A stretch of DNA of 64,000 bases from Olsenella sp. SW781 (GTDB taxonomy: Bacteria; Actinomycetota; Coriobacteriia; Coriobacteriales; Atopobiaceae): positions 62,001 to 126,000 of the forward strand of contig NZ_SJOU01000001.1 in NCBI RefSeq assembly GCF_012027725.1, given 5' to 3'. Shown in pieces: positions 54,266 to 63,690 of this stretch; the first letter of the stretch is position 1; each line of letters opens with the position of its first letter. The translations under genes and the position numbers were made by a program. The notes under the pieces are model-generated. The model was not told the DNA's origin. It did no database searches and was given only the letters and a program-made list of their open reading frames with translations.

Positions 54266-56812
54266 ATGCCCTCGAAACGCACCTCAAACGCAGCACGCGG
54301 CAGGGGGGCGTCAGGGAAGGGGAGGGGCAAGGCCCCCGCGCGGCGCGCAGCCCAGCCCACCCCGGCGCTCACCAAGACCCAGTCCGACATCCTCGGCGTC
54401 GTGCTCGCCGTGACGGCGATCGCGATGCTCGTCTCCATCGTCTCGCCGAGCTCGGCGGTGGTGACGAGCGCCGTGCACGACTTCCTCGCGCTCTCGTTCG
54501 GCGCGGCGGCCGTGCTCGTGCCGGTGGCGCTCTTCGTCTTTGCCATGACCTTCTTCCGCGGCGACGAGGGGCCGGTCTCGGGGCGCGTCGCCCTGGGGCT
54601 CTCGCTCATCGTGCTCGCCGTCATGGCCATGCTCTCGGTCAACCTGCCCGAGGCGGCCGCTGACCCGTCCGTCGTCTTCGAGCCCGCCGTCGCCGAGCTC
54701 GCCGGCGGCTACGTGGGGGGCGCCGTCGCCTACTGCCTGCTCTGCCTCGTCGGCCAGGTGATCGGTGACGTCCTGCTCGCGGGCGTGGTGCTCGCGGGCG
54801 TGGTGGTGTGCGGCTTCTCCATCTCCGACGCCGTCGCCCGGGCGCGCGAGGGCATCGAGGGGATCGCCGACGAGCACCACGCCCGCGTCGAGGCGCGCCG
54901 CGCCCAGGCGATCATCGACGCCGCGGCCGACCCCGACTGCGCGCCGGCCTCGGCCGGGCCGCAGGCCTCGCTCTTCGACGAGACCGGCGAGCAGGCCACG
55001 ACCTTCATCGGCGACCGCAAGACGACGGTCCTCAAGCGCCGCGCGAGGCTCCTCTCGGAGGACGCCCCCGCCGATCCCGCAGAGGCGCCGACCACGCTCA
55101 TCGACCACGGGAGGCGCCCGTCGGCGACGCTGTTCGCCTCCGACGCCGAGGCGGACCAGGACCGCGCCGAGGCGGGGAGCGTGCCCTCGTTCCTGCGCGG
55201 CGGCAAGGGGGCCGGGCGCAAGAAGGGCGAGAAGGGCGAGAAGGCCGAGGGGGCCCGCCCCGCCGCAGCGAGGAAGCCCCGCGCGGAGCGCGGGCAGGTC
55301 CCGGCCGCGCCCGAGAGCATCACGCGCCCCGGGGACGCCGACGAGTCCTACCAGCTCCCGCCCCTCTCCATCCTGCGCGCAAACCCCGACGCGAGCGGCT
55401 CCTACGGCAACGACGAGGAGCTCGCGGGGACCGCGGCGAAGCTCCAGGCCACGCTCGAGGAGTTCGGGCTCACCTCGCGCGTCGAGGGCTGGATCGCCGG
55501 ACCGTCCGTCACCACGTTCAAGATCTCGATGGGCGAGGGCGAGCGCGTCAACAAGATCGTCAACCTCGAGGACGACATCGCCCTCTCGCTGGCGGCCAAG
55601 TCGGTCCGCATCTTCGCGCCCATCCCCGGGACCTCGCTCGTGGGCATCGAGATCCCCAACGACAAGCCCCAGCCGGTCTTCCTCTCCGACGTGCTCCCGT
55701 ACGCGAAGGGCGGCCCGCTCGACTGCGCCTTCGGCCGCGACTCCGAGGGGCGCCCCATCGTGGTGGACCTCGCGGGCCTGCCGCACCTGCTCGTCGCCGG
55801 AACCACGGGATCGGGCAAGTCCGTCCTGCTCAACGCCATCATCATGTCGATGCTCATGCGCGCCACCCCCGAGCAGGTGCGCCTCATCATGGTGGACCCC
55901 AAGCGCGTCGAGTTCACGGGCTACGCCGGCCTCCCGCACCTCTACGTGCCGGTGGTCACCGAGCCCCGCCAGGCGGCGAGCGCCCTGCAGTGGGGCGTGA
56001 CCGAGATGGAGCGCCGCCTCAAGGTCTTCGAGCACTACAAGGTGCGCGACATCAAGACCTTCAACAAGAACGTGGACGGCGACAAGTACGCGGAGATGGA
56101 GAACCCCCCGAAGCACATGCCCTACTTCGTCATCGTGATCGACGAGCTGGCCGACCTCATGATGGTCGCCGGAAAGGACGTGGAGTCCTCCATCGTCCGC
56201 ATCGCGCAGCTCGGCCGAGCCGCGGGCATCCACCTGATCGTGGCCACGCAGCGGCCCTCCGCGGACGTCGTCACCGGCCTCATCCGCGCCAACATCGACA
56301 ACCGCGTGGCGCTTTCCGTCGACAACTCCATCAACTCGCGCATCATCCTCGACCAGAAGGGCGCCGAGCAGCTCCTCGGCAAGGGCGACATGCTCGTCAA
56401 GCTCCGCGGGCGCAAGCCGCGGCGCGCCCAGGGCTGCTGGGTCTCCGACGAGGAGATCGAGCAGACCGTCAAGTTCGTGCGCGAGCAGGTCACGGCCGAC
56501 TACCACGAGGACATCCTCACCGCGGTCGTCCCCAACGCCCCCGGCGGCGGCGAGCCCGGCGCGCGGGGCGACGACGACCCCCTCATCTGGGAGGCCGCGC
56601 GCATAGTTGTGGACTCTCAGCTCGGCTCCACCTCAGGGCTGCAGCGCGCCCTCTCGGTGGGGTACGCTAGGGCCGGCAGGATCATGGACATGCTGGAGGC
56701 GAAGGGGGTCGTGGGCCCGGCCAACGGGTCCAAGCCCCGCGAGGTCCTTCTCGACAAGGAGGCCCTCGAGGAGCTGAAGGTCGCCGACGCAGCGTACGAG
56801 GGGGTGGAGTAG
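54266..56812 (+). CDS. ftsK: DNA translocase FtsK/SpoIIIE
   Basis: Septal motor that clears chromosomes at division. 848 residues: basic start, four membrane segments (about 40-180), an acidic/charged linker (about 200-360), then the motor: alpha/beta domains with Walker A GTTGSGKS near 512-519, Walker B VIVIDELADLM near 632, and the winged-helix gamma domain at the C-terminus (DPLIWEAARIVVDSQLGS...YARAGRIMDMLEAKGVV) that reads KOPS-type skewed sequences. Four bases after rnj. Linker carries KKGEKGEKAEG. Confidence 0.95.
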   Translation: MPSKRTSNAARGRGASGKGRGKAPARRAAQPTPALTKTQSDILGVVLAVTAIAMLVSIVSPSSAVVTSAVHDFLALSFGAAAVLVPVALFVFAMTFFRGDEGPVSGRVALGLSLIVLAVMAMLSVNLPEAAADPSVVFEPAVAELAGGYVGGAVAYCLLCLVGQVIGDVLLAGVVLAGVVVCGFSISDAVARAREGIEGIADEHHARVEARRAQAIIDAAADPDCAPASAGPQASLFDETGEQATTFIGDRKTTVLKRRARLLSEDAPADPAEAPTTLIDHGRRPSATLFASDAEADQDRAEAGSVPSFLRGGKGAGRKKGEKGEKAEGARPAAARKPRAERGQVPAAPESITRPGDADESYQLPPLSILRANPDASGSYGNDEELAGTAAKLQATLEEFGLTSRVEGWIAGPSVTTFKISMGEGERVNKIVNLEDDIALSLAAKSVRIFAPIPGTSLVGIEIPNDKPQPVFLSDVLPYAKGGPLDCAFGRDSEGRPIVVDLAGLPHLLVAGTTGSGKSVLLNAIIMSMLMRATPEQVRLIMVDPKRVEFTGYAGLPHLYVPVVTEPRQAASALQWGVTEMERRLKVFEHYKVRDIKTFNKNVDGDKYAEMENPPKHMPYFVIVIDELADLMMVAGKDVESSIVRIAQLGRAAGIHLIVATQRPSADVVTGLIRANIDNRVALSVDNSINSRIILDQKGAEQLLGKGDMLVKLRGRKPRRAQGCWVSDEEIEQTVKFVREQVTADYHEDILTAVVPNAPGGGEPGARGDDDPLIWEAARIVVDSQLGSTSGLQRALSVGYARAGRIMDMLEAKGVVGPANGSKPREVLLDKEALEELKVADAAYEGVE

Positions 56813-56813
56813 C

Positions 56814-58451
56814 ATGTCACGGCCGCGGTTCAGCGAGGCGCTCGTCATGCGGCGCCACGACCTCGGACTCTCGCTCGAGCAGGCCTCCCGCATCCTGAAG
56901 CTGCGCCGGGACGTCCTCGTCGCCTTCGAGGAGGGCGACTACGACCACATGCCCCAGAGCGGCTATGCCCAGGGCATGCTCTCGAGCTATGCCCGCTACC
57001 TCGGCCTCAACGCGCGGGAGATCGTCGACCTCTTCCAGGAGGAGCTCTACGAGCACCGTCACGGCAGCTCCTCCCACGAGCTGAGGAGAAGGACGCGCCA
57101 GACGCAGGCGGGCAGGAACATCTCCGGGTACGACGTGGTGAACGAGGCCGGCTCGCGCCCGAAGGCCTACGTCGAGTACCGCCCGCTCCTGCCCACCTCG
57201 GGCGGCCCGGCGGGCGACATGGGCAACTTCGCCACGACGGCGCCCGCGCGCCCGCGCTCGTCGCTTCCCCTGGCGGGCGTCGGCACCCCGGCGCCCGGGA
57301 CGCGGGCGGCGTACTCGTCCCCGTCCTATGAGGGGTGGGACCTCGGCCCCGAGCGGCGCCCCTACAACAGCGGCTCGGCTCGGGAGCGCGCGGGCGCCTC
57401 GTCGACGCGCCGCCGCGCCCAGCGCCCGCGCCGCGGCTCGGACGCCCGGCAGGGGAGGGTGCTCGGGGACGGGGACGGCCCCTCCTACGACGACCGCCCC
57501 TCCGCGCGGCTCTACCGCCGCGACGACGTGAGCACGCGCCGGGTGTCGCCGAGCGAGTACACCGACGACATGCGCTACGACGACCACGCGAGCCCCTACG
57601 CACCGGCCTCGACCATCTCCGGGCGGCGCTCGTCGCGCAACATCGCCCAGATCGAGCGCCCGAACGTCCGGCGTCGCCCGTCCTCGCCGCACCGCTCCTC
57701 GGCCAGGCAGGGCCGCGGGGGACGTCGCCCGCCCGCGCGCGGCGGCGCGCTCGGCTGGCTCCAGTGGTTCTTCTCGGACGCGCGCCGGGCGCTCCTCGCC
57801 ATCGTGGTCGCCCTCACCGTCGTGCTCACCGCCATCGTCGTGCTCTCGGTGAGCTCGTGCGTGAGCGGCCCCTCCCGCTCAGTCGGTCAGACCGTCGCCG
57901 TGAACAGCGCGAACGAGACCGAGGCGGAGACGGGCGCTCAGCAGTCCGGCGCCGCCGCCCAGGGCTCCGACGAGGCGGCTCACGAGCCTGACGAGGGGCA
58001 GGGCGGTGACGACCAGGGCGACCAGGCCGCCGGCGGGGACGAGGGCGCCGCGTCGGACGCGTCGCCTGACGACCAGGCGGCGAGCGACGAGCCCAAGGAG
58101 ACCGTCGTCGAGGTCAGCATCGCCAGCGGCGAGTATTCCTGGCTCGAGATCGTCTGCGACGGCACGAGCGTGGTCGCCGACGACCTCACGGGGCCGTGGT
58201 CGCAGACCTTCACCGTCTACGACTCGATCTCCATCTCCGCCGGCGACCGCTCGGCGGTGACCGTCACGGAGAACGGCGAGCGAGTCGAGTTCAGCAAGAC
58301 CGCGAGCGGGCTCGGGAGCGTGACCATCAAGGGGACGCCGCGCCAGGAGCCCGCGGATGACGCCTCGGGCGCCTCCTCCGACGGCTCCTCGGACGCCGCT
58401 CCGGCCGAGGACGCCGTGCCCGAGGCCGACCAGTCGGGGCAGGACCAGTAG
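56814..58451 (+). CDS. rodZ: RodZ-like helix-turn-helix membrane protein
   Basis: 545 residues. N-terminal Xre/RodZ helix-turn-helix (MSRPRFSEALVMRRHDLGLSLEQASRILKLRRDVLVAFEEGDY, about 1-75), a long arginine/serine-rich disordered middle, one membrane segment near 323-347, an acidic alanine/aspartate linker and a C-terminal beta-rich DUF4115-like domain (YSWLEIVCDGTSVVADDLTGPWSQTF, about 440-505). RodZ links MreB to the envelope in rods. One base after ftsK. Unusually long disordered middle compared with typical RodZ. Confidence 0.82.
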   Translation: MSRPRFSEALVMRRHDLGLSLEQASRILKLRRDVLVAFEEGDYDHMPQSGYAQGMLSSYARYLGLNAREIVDLFQEELYEHRHGSSSHELRRRTRQTQAGRNISGYDVVNEAGSRPKAYVEYRPLLPTSGGPAGDMGNFATTAPARPRSSLPLAGVGTPAPGTRAAYSSPSYEGWDLGPERRPYNSGSARERAGASSTRRRAQRPRRGSDARQGRVLGDGDGPSYDDRPSARLYRRDDVSTRRVSPSEYTDDMRYDDHASPYAPASTISGRRSSRNIAQIERPNVRRRPSSPHRSSARQGRGGRRPPARGGALGWLQWFFSDARRALLAIVVALTVVLTAIVVLSVSSCVSGPSRSVGQTVAVNSANETEAETGAQQSGAAAQGSDEAAHEPDEGQGGDDQGDQAAGGDEGAASDASPDDQAASDEPKETVVEVSIASGEYSWLEIVCDGTSVVADDLTGPWSQTFTVYDSISISAGDRSAVTVTENGERVEFSKTASGLGSVTIKGTPRQEPADDASGASSDGSSDAAPAEDAVPEADQSGQDQ

Positions 58452-58460
58452 CATTGATGC

Positions 58461-58480
58461 GGCCCGGCGCGCGCCGGGCC
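58461..58480. terminator. 20-base perfect palindrome between rodZ and yajQ
   Basis: GGCCCGGCGCGCGCCGGGCC, no T-run after it, directly before the yajQ ribosome site. Could weaken readthrough or be processed. Confidence 0.45.
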
Positions 58481-58497
58481 CGGGAAGGAGAGGGGCA

Positions 58498-58995
58498 ATG
58501 GCCAAGGAATCGAGCTTCGACGTCGTCTCCGTCGTCGACATGCAGGAGGTCGATAACGCCTGCCAGCAGGCCGCCCGCGAGATCACCCAGCGCTATGACC
58601 TCAAGGGCACGGGCGCGACGCTCGAGCTCTCCAAGAAGGACGGCGTCTTCAAGATCTCGGCGCCCTCCGAGTTCGTGGCGTCCCAGGTGCGCGACATCCT
58701 CGGGACCAAGCTCGTCAAGCGCGGCGTCGACCTCACGGCCGTGCGCTGGGCTGACCCCGTGGCGGCGTCCGGCATGAGCGTCCGCCAGACCGGCACCGTC
58801 CTCCAGGGCATCGACCAGGACACCGCAAAGAGGATCGCGAAGGACATCCGCGACCTCAAGCTCAAGGCCAAGGCGACGGTCGAGGGGGACAAGCTCCGCG
58901 TGAGCTCCGCCTCCAGGGACGTCCTCCAGTCCGTCATCGCCGAGCTCAGGCAGCGCGACTACGGTCAGCCGCTCCAGTTCGTCAACTACCGCTAG
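58498..58995 (+). CDS. YajQ-family nucleotide-binding protein
   Basis: 165 residues starting MAKESSFDVVSVVDMQEVDNACQQ. Two ferredoxin-like halves with the family pattern A..E...RYDLKGTGATLELSKKD and QGIDQDTAKRIAKDIRDLKLKAKATVEGD. Members bind nucleotides and some bind cyclic-di-GMP; the cellular role here is not known. GGAAGGAGAGGGG precedes the ATG, and upstream frame is a shadow of rodZ. Confidence 0.92.
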   Translation: MAKESSFDVVSVVDMQEVDNACQQAAREITQRYDLKGTGATLELSKKDGVFKISAPSEFVASQVRDILGTKLVKRGVDLTAVRWADPVAASGMSVRQTGTVLQGIDQDTAKRIAKDIRDLKLKAKATVEGDKLRVSSASRDVLQSVIAELRQRDYGQPLQFVNYR

Positions 58996-59009
58996 CGGAG
59001 GGGGGTCCC

Positions 59010-60332
59010 GTGCGCTTTCTCATCGTCACGCTCGGCTGCGCCAAGAACGAGGTGGACTCCGACCGCATGCGGGCGCTCCTGCTCGCGGACGGCTTCGAGG
59101 AGGCCGCCGAGGCGGCCGACGCCGACGTCGCCATCGTCAACACCTGCTCGTTTCTCGCCTCGGCGACCGAGGAGTCGGTCGAGGCCACGCTCGAGCTCGC
59201 CGAGGAGCGCTCCGAGGGCGTCCGCGCCTGCCCGATCGTGATGTGCGGCTGCGTGCCCTCCCGCTACGGCGACGCGCTCGCCGCCGAGCTCCCCGAGGTC
59301 GCCGCGTTCGTGCGCGCCGAGGACGAGGACGGCATCGCGGGCGTGGTCCGCGAGGTGCTCGGGATGGCCTCCGACGAGGGCGCCGAGCTTCCCAGGACCC
59401 TGCGCACGGTCGAGGGCACCAGCGCCTTCGTGAAGATCTCCGAGGGCTGCGACCGCTTCTGCACCTTCTGCGCCATCCCCTACATACGCGGGCGCTACCA
59501 CTCGCGCCCCTCCGACGAGATCGTCTCCGAGGTGCGCGACCTCATGGACGGCGGCGTCCGCGAGGTCGTCCTCATCGGCCAGGACACGGGCGTCTGGGGC
59601 TGCGACCTCGGTGAGGGCGAGACGCTCGCCGCGCTGCTCGCGCGCGTCGCCGAGGCCGTCCGCCCCTACGGGGGTTGGGTCCGCGTGCTCTACCTCCAGC
59701 CCGAGGGCATGACCGACGAGCTCATCGCCACCATCCGCGACGTCCCCGAGGTCCTTCCCTACATCGACATCCCCATCCAGCACTGCTCCGCCCGCGTGCT
59801 CAAGGCCATGGGTCGCTCCGGCTCCCCCGAGGAGCTGCATGAGCTCTTCGCGCGCCTTCGCGCCGAGATTCCCGGCATGGTCCTCAGGACCACGGGCATG
59901 GCAGGCTTTCCCGGCGAGACGGACGAGGAGGCCGATGAGCTCTGCGAGTTCATCTCCGACGAGGCCTTCGACTACTGCTCCGTCTTCGCCTACTCCCAGG
60001 AGGACGGCACCGCGGCGGCGCGGATGGCCGACCAGGTGGACGAGGACGTCAAGCTCGAGCGCACGCAGCGCCTGATCGACCTGACCGAGCAGCTGGGGTT
60101 CGCCGCGACCGCCGCGCACGTCGGCGAGCGCGTCCGTGTGATCGTGGACGGCGTCGAGGAGTCCGAGGGCGGCCCCGAGCTCATCGGCCACGCCTGGTTC
60201 CAGGCCCCCGACTCCGACGGGGCCGTGCACATCCCGTACGGCGAGGCGGCGGTCGGCGACATCGTCACCGTGGACCTCGTCGACTCGTTCTGCTACGAGC
60301 TCGTGGGCGAGATCGTCGGGGAGGGGGCGTAG
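59010..60332 (+). CDS. rimO: Ribosomal protein S12 methylthiotransferase RimO
   Basis: Adds a methylthio group to aspartate 89 of S12. 440 residues from a GTG behind GGAGGGGGG. Cluster cysteines in LGCAKNEVDSD, NTCSFLASATEES and CGCVPSRYG; radical SAM motif CDRFCTFC near 147-154; TRAM domain at the end. The CAKNEVDSD motif separates RimO from MiaB and MtaB. Second methylthiotransferase in the window after mtaB. Confidence 0.95.
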   Translation: MRFLIVTLGCAKNEVDSDRMRALLLADGFEEAAEAADADVAIVNTCSFLASATEESVEATLELAEERSEGVRACPIVMCGCVPSRYGDALAAELPEVAAFVRAEDEDGIAGVVREVLGMASDEGAELPRTLRTVEGTSAFVKISEGCDRFCTFCAIPYIRGRYHSRPSDEIVSEVRDLMDGGVREVVLIGQDTGVWGCDLGEGETLAALLARVAEAVRPYGGWVRVLYLQPEGMTDELIATIRDVPEVLPYIDIPIQHCSARVLKAMGRSGSPEELHELFARLRAEIPGMVLRTTGMAGFPGETDEEADELCEFISDEAFDYCSVFAYSQEDGTAAARMADQVDEDVKLERTQRLIDLTEQLGFAATAAHVGERVRVIVDGVEESEGGPELIGHAWFQAPDSDGAVHIPYGEAAVGDIVTVDLVDSFCYELVGEIVGEGA

Positions 60333-60335
60333 GGC

Positions 60336-60932
60336 ATGGCCGGCGAGAAGGACATCTGGACGCCCGCCAACGTCGTCACGTGCGTGAGGATCGCGTTCAT
60401 CCCGGTCTTCATGGCGGTGGCCATGGCGGCGCACGGGCACGCGAACGCGCCTTTCGCCGTCGCGGCGTTCCTCATCTACGTCACGCTCTCGCTCACGGAC
60501 AAGGTCGACGGCTACCTGGCCCGCTCCCGCGACGAGATCACCGACTTCGGGAAGTTCCTCGACCCCATCGCGGACAAGCTCCTCGTCTTCTCGGCGCTCC
60601 TGCTCCTGCTCTCCGACGGGCGCGTCTCCGTGTGGGTCGTCTTCGTCATCCTCCTGCGCGAGTTTCTCGTGAGCGCGCTTCGCATGGTCGCCGCCTCGAG
60701 CGGCGAGGTCATCGCCGCCGACGCCCTCGGGAAGGCCAAGACCGCCGTCACGATGGTGTCTCTGTGCGGCTACTACCTCTCCTACGCGGTCTCCGCGGTC
60801 GGCTTCGACGACCTCGGCATCGTCGCGTTCGTCGCGTGGGCGCTCATGGTCGCCGCCGTCGTGCTCACGGTGGTCTCGGGTGCCCAGTACTTCTGGAACG
60901 CCCGCCACGTGGTCTTCGGGAGAGGGGAGTGA
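60336..60932 (+). CDS. pgsA: CDP-diacylglycerol-glycerol-3-phosphate 3-phosphatidyltransferase
   Basis: Makes phosphatidylglycerophosphate. 198 residues, CDP-alcohol phosphatidyltransferase signature D-x2-D-G-x2-A-R-x8-G-x3-D-x3-D read as DKVDGYLARSRDEITDFGKFLDPIAD near 54-80, and several membrane helices. Starts three bases after rimO. rimO-pgsA-cinA-recA is a common Gram-positive order. Codons 3-6 carry GGCGAGAAGGAC. Confidence 0.93.
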   Translation: MAGEKDIWTPANVVTCVRIAFIPVFMAVAMAAHGHANAPFAVAAFLIYVTLSLTDKVDGYLARSRDEITDFGKFLDPIADKLLVFSALLLLLSDGRVSVWVVFVILLREFLVSALRMVAASSGEVIAADALGKAKTAVTMVSLCGYYLSYAVSAVGFDDLGIVAFVAWALMVAAVVLTVVSGAQYFWNARHVVFGRGE

Positions 60933-61459
60933 GCGGCGTGGGCGCCCCCTCGTGGGACGACTGCGTGCTCGGCGCCGCCTCCGCGCTCGACGCCGCGCGC
61001 GCGTCCGGGGTGACCCTGGGGTGCGCCGAGAGCTGCACGGGCGGGCTCGTCGCGGGCGCGCTCACCGCCGTCGCCGGCTCCTCCGACGTCATGAGGGGCG
61101 GCGTGGTGAGCTACGCGGTCCCCGTCAAGCACGAGGTGCTCGGCGTCTCGTCCGAGGTTCTCGACGAGCCTGGCGTCGGCGCCGTGTCGGGCGAGTGCGC
61201 GACGCAGATGGCCGAGGGGGCGCGCCGCGTGCTTGGCTGCGACGTCGCGGTCTCCGTGACCGGGATCGCGGGCCCCGGCGGCGCCGAGCCGGGAAAGCCC
61301 GTCGGCACCGTCTGGATGGGGCTTGCCACGCCGCTCGGGACGCGTGCCGAGCGGTTCGTGTTCCCGGGGGCGAGGGACGAGGTCAGGCGCGGCGCCGTCG
61401 CCGCCGCGCTCGCCCTGCTCCGTGAAGGCTCCATGGAGGCCGCCCGCGCCGGTCGATAG
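60929..61459 (+). CDS. cinA: CinA C-terminal domain protein (nicotinamide-nucleotide amidase type)
   Basis: 176 residues, corresponding only to the C-terminal PncC-like domain; the N-terminal MoaB-like domain of full CinA is missing. Motifs CAESCTGGLVAGALT near 32-46 and SVTGIAGPGG near 110. The GTG overlapping the pgsA stop is used; a second GTG three codons on is also possible. Lies before recA, as cinA does in many transformable Gram-positives, though with its own recA promoter in between. Confidence 0.9.
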   Translation: MSGVGAPSWDDCVLGAASALDAARASGVTLGCAESCTGGLVAGALTAVAGSSDVMRGGVVSYAVPVKHEVLGVSSEVLDEPGVGAVSGECATQMAEGARRVLGCDVAVSVTGIAGPGGAEPGKPVGTVWMGLATPLGTRAERFVFPGARDEVRRGAVAAALALLREGSMEAARAGR

Positions 61460-61606
61460 GCGCGGCCCCGCCCCACGCTCGTGACCGAGCCCGCTGCCTC
61501 GCCCTTTCCCGTCCCGCCCGTCTCCGCCGTCGGCCTGGCGGCAGCGTTGCGTCCGAGCCGTGTCCGCCCCGCGTCAGCGGGCCCGCCTACAATCGGGACG
61601 ACGGTG

Positions 61607-61635
61607 TTGACTTAGAACGGTTGTTCGGATACCAT
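61607..61635 (+). promoter_or_regulatory. recA promoter
   Basis: TTGACT at 61607-61612, 17-base spacer, TACCAT at 61630-61635; start point would be about 25-30 bases before the recA ATG. The rest of the 61460-61606 spacer holds no gene. Confidence 0.8.
61615..61626. promoter_or_regulatory. LexA (SOS) box of recA
   Basis: GAACGGTTGTTC, a perfect match to the GAAC-N4-GTTC box of Gram-positive LexA, placed between the -35 and -10 so that LexA would exclude polymerase. Confidence 0.88.
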
Positions 61636-61667
61636 CGACGGCGGAAGAACGAGCCAAGGGAGCGAGC

Positions 61668-62774
61668 ATGGCCAAGACTAAGGGCGTTGCCAAGGAGATC
61701 CACCCCAGGACCACCGGCGAGGAGCGGGACAAGGTCCTCGAGTCCACGACGGCGGAGATAGAGAAGAAGTTCGGCAAGGGCGCGATCATGCGCTTCGGCG
61801 ATGACGGCCCCAGCCTCGAGGTCGAGGCCATACCCACGGGCTCGCTCGCGCTCGATGCCGCCCTCGGCATCGGCGGCGTCCCGCGCGGGCGCATCGTCGA
61901 GATCTACGGGCCCGAGTCGTCCGGCAAGACCACGCTCTCGCTCGAGATCCTCGCCGAGGCGCAGGCCATGGGCGGCGTCGTCGCCTTCATCGACGCCGAG
62001 CACGCGCTCGACCCGGGCTATGCCGCGCGCATCGGCGTGGACATCGACGAGGTCCTCATCTCGCAGCCGGACACCGGCGAGCAGGCGCTCGAGATCTGCG
62101 ACATGCTCGTCCGGTCCGGCGCCATCGACGTCGTGGTCATCGACTCGGTCGCCGCCCTCACGCCGCGGGCCGAGATCGAGGGCGAGATCGGCGACTCCAC
62201 CGTCGGCCTCCAGGCGCGCCTCATGAGCCAGGCGCTGCGCAAGCTCGCGGGCTCCCTCTCCAAGTCCAACACGACGTGCATCTTCATCAACCAGCTTCGC
62301 GAGAAGATCGGCGTCATGTTCGGCAACCCCGAGACCACGCCGGGCGGCCGCGCGCTCAAGTTCTTCTCGTCCGTCCGCATGGACATCCGCCGCATCGACT
62401 CCATCAAGTCGAACAACGAGGTCGTGGGCAACCGCGTCCGCGTCAAGGTCGTCAAGAACAAGGTCGCCCCTCCCTTCAAGCAGGCGGAGTTCGACATCAT
62501 GTACGGGCAGGGGATCTCCAAGGAGGGCTCGATCCTGGACGAGGGCGTGAAGTACGGCGTCGTCACCAAGTCGGGCTCCTGGTTCACCTACGAGACCGAG
62601 CAGGGCTCCGAGCGCCTGGGCCAGGGCAGGGAGGCCGCGAAGGAGTTCCTCGCCTCCAACCCGGAGCTCAGGGACGAGATCGACCACAGGGTCCGCGTCG
62701 CGTGCGGGCTCGAGCTCGGCGACGAGCGCGTCGGTGAGCCCGTCGACCTGATTGAGGGGGACATCCTCTCGTGA
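61668..62774 (+). CDS. recA: Recombinase RecA
   Basis: 368 residues. Walker A GPESSGKT near 82-89, IDAEHALDP near 107, [18 protein letters not shown] near 155, the L2 loop [25 protein letters not shown] near 207-231. Full length and conserved; N-terminal helix slightly extended ([19 protein letters not shown]). SOS-controlled by the upstream box. Overlaps recX by 4 bases. Confidence 0.97.
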   Translation: MAKTKGVAKEIHPRTTGEERDKVLESTTAEIEKKFGKGAIMRFGDDGPSLEVEAIPTGSLALDAALGIGGVPRGRIVEIYGPESSGKTTLSLEILAEAQAMGGVVAFIDAEHALDPGYAARIGVDIDEVLISQPDTGEQALEICDMLVRSGAIDVVVIDSVAALTPRAEIEGEIGDSTVGLQARLMSQALRKLAGSLSKSNTTCIFINQLREKIGVMFGNPETTPGGRALKFFSSVRMDIRRIDSIKSNNEVVGNRVRVKVVKNKVAPPFKQAEFDIMYGQGISKEGSILDEGVKYGVVTKSGSWFTYETEQGSERLGQGREAAKEFLASNPELRDEIDHRVRVACGLELGDERVGEPVDLIEGDILS

Positions 62775-63430
62775 GCGCGCCTGTGACGGGCGGGGTCGGC
62801 TGGGACGTCGTGATCCCCGCGCGCGGCTCGCGGCCCGGCTCGCCCGCCCGCGTCGTCTTCGACTCTGCGGGCGTGCCCGAGCGCGCCGTCCCGCTCGCGG
62901 TGGGGCGCCGCCTCGCCCGCCTGCTCGGGGAGGGGAGGGCGCCCGAGGCGGGCGAGCGGCTCGACGGCGCCATCGACGAGCTCCTTGACCGCTGCGCCAG
63001 GGAGCGCGTGGAGCAGCTCGTCTCCCGCCGCGACTACTCCGCCGACGAGCTCGGCGCGCGCCTCAGGCGCGACGGGTACCCCGCCGACGTCGTCGATCGC
63101 CGCGTTCGCCGGGCGTGCGAGTCTGGGGTCATCGACGACGCGCGCTACGCCGCCTCGTTCGTCCGCTCCAAGGCGCTCGCCGGATGGGGGAAGGCGAAGA
63201 TCGAGCGCGCGCTCGCGGCGCGCGGGGTCTCCCTCGATGCGCTCGGGGACCTCTCCGGCGAGCTCCTCTCGGAGGACGACGAGCTCGACCGCGCGGTCGA
63301 GCTCGCCGGGCGTCGCGTGCGCTCGGGGCGCGGCGAGCTTCGCTCGCTCGTGCGCTTCCTCTGCGGTCGGGGCTTCTCGCCCGGCATAGCCTACCGCGCG
63401 GCGCGCTCGGCGCTGGGGGACGGAGAGTAG
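62771..63430 (+). CDS. recX: Regulatory protein RecX
   Basis: 219 residues from a GTG overlapping the recA stop (GTGA). Three-helix repeats with the RecX pattern [52 protein letters not shown] and [25 protein letters not shown]. Modulates RecA filaments. An N-terminal 70-residue extension precedes the RecX core. Confidence 0.9.
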   Translation: MSAPVTGGVGWDVVIPARGSRPGSPARVVFDSAGVPERAVPLAVGRRLARLLGEGRAPEAGERLDGAIDELLDRCARERVEQLVSRRDYSADELGARLRRDGYPADVVDRRVRRACESGVIDDARYAASFVRSKALAGWGKAKIERALAARGVSLDALGDLSGELLSEDDELDRAVELAGRRVRSGRGELRSLVRFLCGRGFSPGIAYRAARSALGDGE

Positions 63431-63470
63431 CCGCTCCGCGGCCTTCCGCGGCCCGCTACCACGCGCTCAT

Positions 63471-63499
63471 TTGACATAACGTTACGCGGAACTTACGAT
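63471..63499 (+). promoter_or_regulatory. Strong promoter upstream of rny
   Basis: Consensus TTGACA at 63471-63476, 17-base spacer, TACGAT at 63494-63499. It gives a leader of about 185 bases before rny. The leader contains several GC-rich short stems but no gene or tRNA that I can support. Confidence 0.8.
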
Positions 63500-63690
63500 T
63501 GAGGGGCTATTGGAGCGTCCGCTCACGCTGGCTCGCCAGCTGATGTCTATATTTCGTTCGATACCCGTCGGCCGTTCGCGGCCCACAGCCGAATGCAACT
63601 TGACAGCGCCTCCGATGGCGGGTTCCGCGGCAGCGCCGCGGTCTCCAGAACCACGCTTGACCTACATTCGTCGTCCGAGGAGCAGCTAAC

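Noticed and set aside
63560-63600. tRNA-like T-loop word GTTCGATACC in the rny leader
   Set aside because: No matching acceptor stem, anticodon arm or D-loop could be found around it.
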